In this document: positions 27,291 through 33,772 of the stretch, piece by piece
How the letters are laid out: each line of letters starts with the position of its first letter
Position numbering within the stretch: position 1 is the first letter of the stretch
Source of the DNA: Gammaproteobacteria bacterium
GTDB lineage: Bacteria > Pseudomonadota > Gammaproteobacteria > Legionellales > Legionellaceae
Assembly (NCBI GenBank): GCA_022600575.1
Contig: JAHZKF010000043.1
Coordinates: forward strand, 1 to 34,952
Reading direction: 5' to 3'
DNA length: 34,952 bases
The notes under the pieces: model-generated
What the model saw: the letters and a program-made list of their open reading frames with translations, nothing else
Told to the model about the DNA's origin: nothing
Database searches by the model: none
Made by a program: the position numbers and the translations under genes

Positions 27291-28518
27291 TTTTTTTACT
27301 TATATCAAAACAAACGTGGTCGTCATTTTGCAAGCTTGCAGCAAGAATTGCAACCAGTTGCCCCGCAAGACGTACTTTATGAGCGATAGGCAACACCTGT
27401 TCACCTGTTTTTGTTAATACTGTCACTGCCTGTTCATCTACATCAAATCCAAAGCCATCTCCCACCCAGTTCGCAACAATACAGTCCAGCTTTTTTCTCT
27501 CTAGCTTAGCACGAGCATTCAGCATTAAATCATCTGTTTCAGCAGCAAATCCCATGACATATTTAGCCTGTTTGGACAAAGAAACCTCAGCTAAAATATC
27601 AGGATTTTGTTTCAAATCAATCGATATACCTTGATTACCCTGCTTTTTCATTTTATGTGCTGCGGGTAAGCCAGGCGTATAATCTGAAACAGCCGCAGTC
27701 CCAATAAATATCATTTCGGGTTTCAATGCAGCCATCACTGCCTGATACATTGCCTGCGCCGAATCAACCGATTGAAAATGTATCCCCTCAGGCGGCCTAA
27801 GCGTTGATGGGCCACTGATTAACGTCACATCAGCACCCGCAATCTGTGCCGCACTTGCAAGCGCATACCCCATTTTTCCAGAACTGTTGTTACTTAAATA
27901 ACGTACCGGATCAATTGCCTCTCGTGTGGGACCTGCTGTAATAAGTACATGCTGTCCAAGTAATACATTTTGTACCTCTTGCAAACGCAAGGCATTGATA
28001 ATATCCAAGACCTCACTCATACGCCCAAGACCTTCGTCACCACAGGCCTGCACGCCATTTCCTGGCCCAACCATTAAAACACCACGCGCGCGAAGACAAT
28101 TCACATTAGACTGTGTCGCTGCATGATGCCACATGCCCTGATTCATCGCAGGACAAACAATCAATGGTACTTTCAGTACTAAAGCAAGTGTTGAAAGCAA
28201 ATCATCCGCTATACCATGAGCAAGTTTTGCTATCATATTTGCTGTGGCTGGGGCAATAACACAATAATCGGCCCAACGCGCAAGCTCAATATGCCCCATT
28301 GCTTGCTCTGCCGCCTCATCAAATAAGCAACATCGTACTTCACGACCACTCAAGGCTTGTAAGGTTAAAGGCGTTACAAATGCCTTCGCTGAATCCGTCA
28401 TCACAACCTGAACTTCGGCCCCCAGCTGAATTAATTCACGAATTAAATAGGCTACTTTATAGGCCGCAATGCCACCACATACACCTATTAAAATCCGCTT
28501 ACCTTCAAAATCTCGCAT
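27268..28518 (-). CDS. coaBC: Bifunctional phosphopantothenoylcysteine decarboxylase/synthetase
   Basis: The 416-residue protein makes 4'-phosphopantetheine for coenzyme A. The CoaC half has [10 protein letters not shown], the active-site [17 protein letters not shown] and the [12 protein letters not shown] loop. The CoaB half begins with [26 protein letters not shown] and has the KMKKQ and KLERKKLD lysine motifs. It overlaps dut by 23 bp and starts 20 bp after the ABC permease gene. Confidence 0.95.
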   Translation of the reverse strand: MRDFEGKRILIGVCGGIAAYKVAYLIRELIQLGAEVQVVMTDSAKAFVTPLTLQALSGREVRCCLFDEAAEQAMGHIELARWADYCVIAPATANMIAKLAHGIADDLLSTLALVLKVPLIVCPAMNQGMWHHAATQSNVNCLRARGVLMVGPGNGVQACGDEGLGRMSEVLDIINALRLQEVQNVLLGQHVLITAGPTREAIDPVRYLSNNSSGKMGYALASAAQIAGADVTLISGPSTLRPPEGIHFQSVDSAQAMYQAVMAALKPEMIFIGTAAVSDYTPGLPAAHKMKKQGNQGISIDLKQNPDILAEVSLSKQAKYVMGFAAETDDLMLNARAKLERKKLDCIVANWVGDGFGFDVDEQAVTVLTKTGEQVLPIAHKVRLAGQLVAILAASLQNDDHVCFDISKKNETCYSA

Positions 28519-28538
28519 GCCTTTATACCTTCAATTCA

Positions 28539-29672
28539 TTAATCTAGCGTTTGTCGGTAACGCTTAACACCTATCAACATCACAACCAACATGAAGCCTA
28601 AAATAGGGATTATCTCACGCCAGACATCTAAAAAGCCACTCCCTTTAAGCATAATACCACGCACAATGGTTAAAAAATGAGTTAAAGGTAATATATTACC
28701 AAGCATTTGCGCCCATTCTGGCATGCCTCGAAATGGAAACATAAAACCAGATAATAACAATGAAGGTAGAAAGAAAAACATGGCACTCTGAACAGCTTGT
28801 AATTGATTGCTTGCGATGGTCGAAAAAGTAAGCCCCATTGCCAAATTAGCGGCAATAAAAGGCAAACAAAGCACAAGCAATAATAACACGCTGCCCGTCA
28901 TCGGCACATCAAACAAATATTTAGCAAACCCCAAAATTAAAAGGACTTGTACATAGCCAACTGCTATATAAGGTAAAATTTTTCCAACCATAACCTCCAG
29001 CGGTTTTAATGGCGTTGCCAACAAATTCTCCATTGTTCCACGTTCGTACTCACGTGTAATCGCAAGTGCCGTGACAATAACAAGTGTCATGGTCAACACC
29101 ACACCAAGCAAACCTGGCACAATATTATAAGCTGTAATTGCAAGTGGGTTATACACAGAATGAACCAAAGGAATATAAGGTGGCGGTTGTGGCTTTGATT
29201 CGCTTAAATTACCATCCATTTCCCAATCAAATACCTGATTTGGCAATGTGTTAAATACATCCACTGCACGTGAAGTTGCAGCAGGATCAGTTGCATCAAC
29301 TTCTAAAAGCACAGACGGGTGTAAGCCACGCACCAAGTCTCGTGAAAACCCAGGAGGAAAGTTGACAACAAATTGCACGTCAGCCGTTTTAAGTAAATGC
29401 GCTGCTTCTTCTTCTGTCACAACCGGTGCTATAAAGCGAAAATAACTCGATTGCTCCATCCCTGTTAAGATACGTCGCGCAAACGTACTATGTGTATCAC
29501 CAACAATTGCTGTAGGTAAATGACGGGGATTCATATTAATTGCATAGCCAAATAAAATCAGCTGAATCAAAGGAATCCCTACCATCATCCCAAACGTCGC
29601 TTTATCCCGACGCATTTGGACAAACTCTTTCGCCATAACAGCCTTTAAACGCCCCACCCAAGCAAAGCTCAC
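28539..29672 (-). CDS. ABC-2 type permease (YbhR/YbhS-like)
   Basis: The product has 377 residues. It has an N-terminal membrane helix (MMVGIPLIQLILFGYAI), an external loop of about 140 residues, and five C-terminal helices with ITREYERGTMENLLATPLK before helix 3, the hallmark of ABC-2 exporters of the YbhR/YhhJ group. Its ATG overlaps the ATPase stop by 4 bp. A single permease gene implies a homodimer. The substrate is unknown. Confidence 0.9.
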   Translation of the reverse strand: MSFAWVGRLKAVMAKEFVQMRRDKATFGMMVGIPLIQLILFGYAINMNPRHLPTAIVGDTHSTFARRILTGMEQSSYFRFIAPVVTEEEAAHLLKTADVQFVVNFPPGFSRDLVRGLHPSVLLEVDATDPAATSRAVDVFNTLPNQVFDWEMDGNLSESKPQPPPYIPLVHSVYNPLAITAYNIVPGLLGVVLTMTLVIVTALAITREYERGTMENLLATPLKPLEVMVGKILPYIAVGYVQVLLILGFAKYLFDVPMTGSVLLLLVLCLPFIAANLAMGLTFSTIASNQLQAVQSAMFFFLPSLLLSGFMFPFRGMPEWAQMLGNILPLTHFLTIVRGIMLKGSGFLDVWREIIPILGFMLVVMLIGVKRYRQTLD

Positions 29673-30595
29673 TTTGACGCTCCCTCTGATTGTTCAACCA
29701 GTCGAATAAATGCGTCCTCAAGGGTTGGTTCAATCAAATGCCAAGTGATTGCCGTGGTTTTAACCAACGCTTCAAGCCCTAACTCAATAAGCTGCTTATC
29801 TACACCACATACATGAATATAACGTCCAAATAGAACAGCTTGACTCACACCTTCCATTTGCTTAATTGTTTGTAGCAAATGTGTTGTAACCTCTCCCTTA
29901 ATTTCCCAGGTATTTAAATAGGTTGCTTTAATCACATCATCTACGGTCCCTGTAATCATTAAGTCACCATAAGCAAGGTATGCAAGGCGGGTGCAACGCT
30001 CCGCTTCATCCATATAATGCGTAGACATCAGAATGGTAACGCCCTGCTCACTTAAGGTATGAATCGTATCCCAAAAGTCACGTCTCGCAATGGGATCAAT
30101 CCCTGCTGTTGGTTCATCTAGAAGCAATAAAGCGGGTTCATGGAGTAAACAAGCTGCAAGTGCAACACGTTGTTTCCAACCCCCTGAAAGCTCACCTGTT
30201 AATTGACGACGGCGCTCTGTCAAATTCAGTTGTTCTAAAATGCGCTCAATGCTCTGCTTTGATTTTTGAACCCCGTAAATTTGCGCGATAAAACTCAAAT
30301 TTTCTTCAACGCTTAAATCAGTGTAAAAGCTATATTTTTGCGTCATATAGCCAACCTGCTGTCTGATTTTTCTAGATTCTTTTAAAATATCATACCCAAG
30401 ACAGGTACCCGCACCTGAGTCAGGCGTCAATAAACCACATAACATACGAATCGTGGTTGTTTTTCCGCTTCCATTAGGCCCTAAAAAACCAAAAACTTCT
30501 CCTCGCTTCACCTGCAAACTCAAATCACGAACAGCAAGCTGTTCTCCAAAACTTTTCTTTAAATGCTCCACATCAATCACAAGAGAAGTTGGCAT
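29669..30595 (-). CDS. ABC transporter ATP-binding protein (YbhF-like, one NBD)
   Basis: From the ATG at 30595 the product has 308 residues. A GTG at 30607 overlapping the end of the adaptor gene is an alternative start. Walker A is GPNGSGKTT, the signature is LSGGWKQRVA, Walker B is LLLLDEPTAG and the switch histidine is in MSTHYMDEAERC. The last 80 residues match the C-terminal extension of ABC-2 drug-type ATPases. It energises the adjacent permease. Confidence 0.93.
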   Translation of the reverse strand: MPTSLVIDVEHLKKSFGEQLAVRDLSLQVKRGEVFGFLGPNGSGKTTTIRMLCGLLTPDSGAGTCLGYDILKESRKIRQQVGYMTQKYSFYTDLSVEENLSFIAQIYGVQKSKQSIERILEQLNLTERRRQLTGELSGGWKQRVALAACLLHEPALLLLDEPTAGIDPIARRDFWDTIHTLSEQGVTILMSTHYMDEAERCTRLAYLAYGDLMITGTVDDVIKATYLNTWEIKGEVTTHLLQTIKQMEGVSQAVLFGRYIHVCGVDKQLIELGLEALVKTTAITWHLIEPTLEDAFIRLVEQSEGASK

Positions 30596-30596
30596 C

Positions 30597-31547
30597 TTAA
30601 AATCCACTGACAGTGACGGGTTGACCCGCTTTAAATAAGCCTGTCTTCATAGGCTTTGCCCTCACTCGAAAAACAAGCTTGTCATAATTATTACGACTAT
30701 AGGTCAATGGTGGAGCATATTCAGCTGAAGGAGCAATATAAGCAATGACAGCTTTACTCGACGAGCAACCTGCACAAGTGACGGTCACTTTTTGACCTTC
30801 ACGAAGTTTAGGTAATTGTGTGACCGGAACAAAAAATTCAATCCAAACATTTTGGGGAAGTTGAATAGATGCAACCGGTTTTCCTGCTGGTACCCATTCC
30901 CCTTCTACAAAAAAAGTATCGGCTACCGTACCTGCATCCGGCGCATATCGTGTTTTCTGACCAAGCTCCCATTCAGACATTTTGTGCCGCACAGTAACAG
31001 CACTTAGCTTTGCTATTTGCGCTAAAATCTTATTATCTCGTGCACCTAATTTTGAAAGTGCTACTTGTTCTAAACGCTGTAATCTTAAAGCCTGTAACTC
31101 TTTAAAACGTTGAAAAGCAGCATCTGACTCATCACGACTACCGGCTTTTTTTGCATAAAGCTCTTTAAAACGCCTCATGCGAAGTTTTGCCAGGCTTAAA
31201 CGCGCTTCAACCTGTTTTACCTGTGCCTCAGCTATTGCAATTTCGGCTTCACGCTTTGGTTTTTTTAAGTCTAATAAAACACTTTTTTCTTCTTTGATAA
31301 TTTTCTCAAGCTGCATCACTTTTAACTGCTCCGGATTAGAAGCCAACCTAAAAATTAAATCGCCCTTTTTAACAGCAGCCCCTCGAGACACAGGAAGACT
31401 CACTAAAGTCCCTGCATAAGGTGATGCAAGATAGAGATCTTCAGATTCAACATAACCCTGTACCGAATGATTGGCACGACTATCGCACCCACTGAATAAC
31501 AATGAGGTCAATAAGAAGAAAAAAGAAAAAAGAACTTTGATTCTCAT
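30597..31547 (-). CDS. HlyD-family membrane fusion lipoprotein (YbhG-like)
   Basis: From the ATG at 31547 the product has 316 residues, beginning with a signal peptide and lipobox (MRIKVLFSFFFLLTSLLFSGC). The open frame extends to an ATG at 31595 that would place 16 residues before the signal, and a plausible -10 lies there instead. A biotinyl-lipoyl-like half (YVESEDLYLASPYAGTLVSL) is followed by a coiled coil (about 75-165, many K/E/A/R/L) and a beta-barrel end. It should link the ABC exporter to an outer-membrane channel encoded elsewhere. It is the first gene of the six-gene run down to algC. Confidence 0.88.
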   Translation of the reverse strand: MRIKVLFSFFFLLTSLLFSGCDSRANHSVQGYVESEDLYLASPYAGTLVSLPVSRGAAVKKGDLIFRLASNPEQLKVMQLEKIIKEEKSVLLDLKKPKREAEIAIAEAQVKQVEARLSLAKLRMRRFKELYAKKAGSRDESDAAFQRFKELQALRLQRLEQVALSKLGARDNKILAQIAKLSAVTVRHKMSEWELGQKTRYAPDAGTVADTFFVEGEWVPAGKPVASIQLPQNVWIEFFVPVTQLPKLREGQKVTVTCAGCSSSKAVIAYIAPSAEYAPPLTYSRNNYDKLVFRVRAKPMKTGLFKAGQPVTVSGF

Positions 31548-31583
31548 CCAATTAATCGACTTTATTTGGCGGAGTATTCCTAA

Positions 31584-31612
31584 AGTATATGCCATAAAAC
31601 GTCAGACATGAA
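31584..31612 (-). promoter_or_regulatory. Candidate promoter of the exporter-coaBC-dut-algC run
   Basis: TTCATG (31612-31607) and TATACT (31589-31584) are 17 bases apart on the minus strand. The -10 is good and the -35 poor. It supports the ATG at 31547 as the adaptor start, with a leader of roughly 30 bases. Confidence 0.4.
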
Positions 31613-31686
31613 AAAGAAGTTATTTTTGGATATAGTTACTCATATAGACTAAATTAAAACTAATATATTTTTATATTGGACTCTTA

Positions 31687-33150
31687 ATGCCAGGAAAACC
31701 CATTCACGCCGTTTCATTTGATATGGATGGCGCTATTTTTAACACCCGTCAGTACCACCACTTAAAAGAAAAAGATGATAACGCTGTCGTGAACAGTAAC
31801 CAAACTCTCTTAGTCAAAATCAGAGAAAATAGTGCTAACTACGCTGAAACCATCGTTTTCGTTGGCTCAAACCGACAAGATTATGATCATGACCAACTTA
31901 ACTCTGAACGTAATGAAACAGAACCCTGTTTTTCTGCCATTCAAAAACTGAGTACAGCGCTAGACGCCAGATTAGATCCATTCCTTTTAGCTGATGTTTA
32001 TCGTGAAACAAATAAAGGTTTCGAGCCAGGGTATGCTTTTGGTCTCACTCAGCGCCGAGATGTCGAAGGTCTAAATCATCCTAGATGGATTTTTGATGAG
32101 ACCAAAGCAACAATTTTATATGCCCAAATGCATAAACTAGCCAATGAGCATCCCAATGAAACCATTGAGTTTGATTTTTTTGATGATCGCGCCGATATTT
32201 TAATTTCATTACATGATTTTTATACCAACCATCCTGACCTCGTTCCTACAAACGTAACCCTACATCTAAATCATTATCTTGGAGATAAGCCTAAGTGTGT
32301 TTCAACATTAAAAGGCACGGGTATGATTGATCAAAATTACGTCGCTACTACTAAAAAAATGGGGACAGTTGCAAAGAAACTCTACGATAGAAAAAAAGGG
32401 CCTAAAAGCAAACACCTATGTGTCTCTGAAACACTCGTAGAAGAAAATGATAACTTTGCGGAGTATCTTCCTAGACAAGCACTTACTCCACCGTCTCCTA
32501 TTATTCCAATCACTCCACCTCGTTCTGCAGCATTTGAAAGCCTTACACAATTAATCGAAAAGGGCATTTTGCAATTACCTGCTACACCAAAACCTGTCTT
32601 CCAAAAAAAATGGGACAAAGGAGCCGCTAAAGATCTTGCAAGCTGCATTGGCAAGTTAACGGCTGGAGAAGACAACTTAAGCTTTAGGGATTATCAAAGT
32701 TTCATCAAAGAAAATGGTGAACTCGCGCAATCAGAAGCATTCTCTCAATTACGCGAAAAATTGATAGATCCTAGGCTCGTTATCATCAATGACTTCATTG
32801 AAAATGGCCTGCTTACTTTACCCGAGACACTGACAACCATTGCACAAATTAAAAGTAAAACACCAAACATCTCTAAAATCATTAAAAGTTTAACAGCAGG
32901 AACAAACAAAATGAGTGAAGTAGCATTTGATGAGTTAGCAAGGCAAATACCTGAGCTCAATACCCCCAAACTCCGAGCAAAAATCATCACCGTAACACCT
33001 GAGCCAAGTACCAGCACAGCTTCAATAACCCAAGGTTTTAGAGCAAAGCTTTCTGAGATAAGACCTACTACTACATCTCCCCTTGTAAAAAATGAACAAA
33101 GCAAAGAAGACAAAAGAAGTGATGAGGCCGATACACCTCAATTACACTGA
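31687..33150 (+). CDS. HAD-like phosphatase-domain protein with C-terminal repeats, candidate effector
   Basis: The product has 487 residues and no signal peptide. All four HAD motifs can be placed. Motif I is SFDMDG (D12, D14), motif II is VGSN (S61), motif III is K140 in DETKATILYAQMHKLA, and motif IV is FFDDR (D166, D167). The domain ends near residue 220. A basic linker follows (DRKKGPKSK), then a proline-rich stretch (TPPSPIIPITPP). Two related repeats of about 70 residues lie at 285-360 and 365-434. A polar tail (KNEQSKEDKRSDEADTP) ends the protein. The HAD block resembles proteins I have seen in Legionellales effector sets, but I cannot name one. Phosphatase activity and secretion are inference. 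Confidence 0.65.
   Translation: MPGKPIHAVSFDMDGAIFNTRQYHHLKEKDDNAVVNSNQTLLVKIRENSANYAETIVFVGSNRQDYDHDQLNSERNETEPCFSAIQKLSTALDARLDPFLLADVYRETNKGFEPGYAFGLTQRRDVEGLNHPRWIFDETKATILYAQMHKLANEHPNETIEFDFFDDRADILISLHDFYTNHPDLVPTNVTLHLNHYLGDKPKCVSTLKGTGMIDQNYVATTKKMGTVAKKLYDRKKGPKSKHLCVSETLVEENDNFAEYLPRQALTPPSPIIPITPPRSAAFESLTQLIEKGILQLPATPKPVFQKKWDKGAAKDLASCIGKLTAGEDNLSFRDYQSFIKENGELAQSEAFSQLREKLIDPRLVIINDFIENGLLTLPETLTTIAQIKSKTPNISKIIKSLTAGTNKMSEVAFDELARQIPELNTPKLRAKIITVTPEPSTSTASITQGFRAKLSEIRPTTTSPLVKNEQSKEDKRSDEADTPQLH
32539..32988 (+). repeat. Two tandem protein repeats of about 70 aa in the HAD-like protein
   Basis: Residues 285-360 and 365-434 share the pattern I-E-x-G-[IL]-L-x-L-P-x-T, then K, then I-x-x-LTAG, then S-x-x-x-[FY], then LR-x-K-[LI]-I. 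They are diverged at DNA level, so the duplication is old. Confidence 0.6.
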
Positions 33151-33182
33151 TAATTTAGGCGTGCATTTAAACTTTTTTCCTC

Positions 33183-33209
33183 AAAAAAGCAGCCTTTAAA
33201 GGCTGCTTT
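33183..33209 (-). terminator. Rho-independent terminator of the 33233-33556 gene
   Basis: AAAGCAGCC, TTTAAA and GGCTGCTTT form a fully self-complementary 24-base hairpin (33186-33209). On the minus strand the stem runs into six Ts, so it ends the small gene. It may also slow transcription arriving from the convergent HAD-like gene. Confidence 0.75.
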
Positions 33210-33232
33210 CCGAAGTGACAAAATCATTAATG

Positions 33233-33556
33233 CTACATGGACATTCCAGGACTGCTATCTAATTGTTCAATCGCCTGTTCAAATTCATCATGCCAAGTGC
33301 CTACTTCTGCATTTTCCGTAAGATGCGTATCACGAAATGTTTCATATAAATAACCACGCATACTTAATAAAGTATCTTTAATATCTGAAGCCTCTGTTTC
33401 AGGATTAATTATAATATTTAGATCTCTTTCTACAGATTCACACTTACTCAGCGAGAACTCTTTTTGTGAATGTTCCGCCATCAAACCCTCAACGAGCTCT
33501 ACATAGCGAGTTTCAAAACCTCCCACAAGCTCTCGTAACTCTTGTTCTGTAGCCAT
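33233..33556 (-). CDS. Small acidic hypothetical protein, 107 aa
   Basis: The family is not recognised. The protein is acidic, helical and without cysteine-rich or membrane segments: MATEQELRELVGGFETRYVE, then a central NPETEASDIKDTLLSMRGYL and the tail DSSPGMSM. GGGAG lies 7 bases before the ATG, and a TATACT -10 element is at 33594-33589. A strong terminator follows the stop, so it is an independent transcription unit. Its small size, negative charge and location between two effector-like genes would suit a secretion chaperone, an effector or a regulatory protein, without evidence for any of these. Confidence 0.65.
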   Translation of the reverse strand: MATEQELRELVGGFETRYVELVEGLMAEHSQKEFSLSKCESVERDLNIIINPETEASDIKDTLLSMRGYLYETFRDTHLTENAEVGTWHDEFEQAIEQLDSSPGMSM

Positions 33557-33604
33557 TTTTAGTCTCCCAAATAAAATAATACAGATTGAGTATAGTTTAT
33601 TTAA

Positions 33605-33636
33605 GCAAAAAAAAAGCAGCTTTTTAGGGCTGCTTT
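33605..33636 (-). terminator. Intrinsic terminator after the 5S rRNA fragment
   Basis: On the minus strand AAAGCAGC, an 8-base loop and GCTGCTTT are followed by a run of nine Ts. It lies 12 bases beyond the 5S-like 3' end, as expected for an rrn operon terminator. Confidence 0.75.
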
Positions 33637-33647
33637 AAAAATAAAAT

Positions 33648-33676
33648 CCTGACGATGACCGACTTTCACATGGGGT
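33648..33676 (-). rRNA. 5S rRNA 3' fragment (remnant)
   Basis: Read on the minus strand, this stretch is CCCCATGTGAAAGTCGGTCA followed by TCGTCAGG. It matches the 3' end of gammaproteobacterial 5S rRNA, where the usual form is AGTAGGTCATCG; here one base differs (AGTCGG). Upstream sequence on the same strand (33677-33720) does not continue as 5S, so only about 30 of the roughly 115 bases are present. It is followed by a strong terminator. It appears to be a non-functional piece of an rrn operon tail. Confidence 0.6.
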
Positions 33677-33711
33677 AACGTTCTTCTCGAAAGAAATCAA
33701 ATGTTCATACC

Positions 33712-33740
33712 TTAGTAAATAAAAAAATATAAGATATAAT
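33712..33740 (+). promoter_or_regulatory. Candidate promoter of the ankyrin-like repeat gene
   Basis: A perfect TATAAT is at 33735-33740, with TTAGTA (33712-33717) 17 bases upstream. The leader to the ATG at 33773 would be about 26 bases. The region is very AT-rich, which raises the chance of a random match. Confidence 0.5.
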
Positions 33741-33772
33741 CCCGCATATTTTTTTATTATTTGGAAACAGTA

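Noticed and set aside
31660-31680. Possible PmrA box (CTTAATATT-type direct repeat) before the HAD-like gene
   Set aside because: Only loosely similar AT-rich sequence (CTAATATATTTTTATATT); half-sites and spacing do not fit the consensus.
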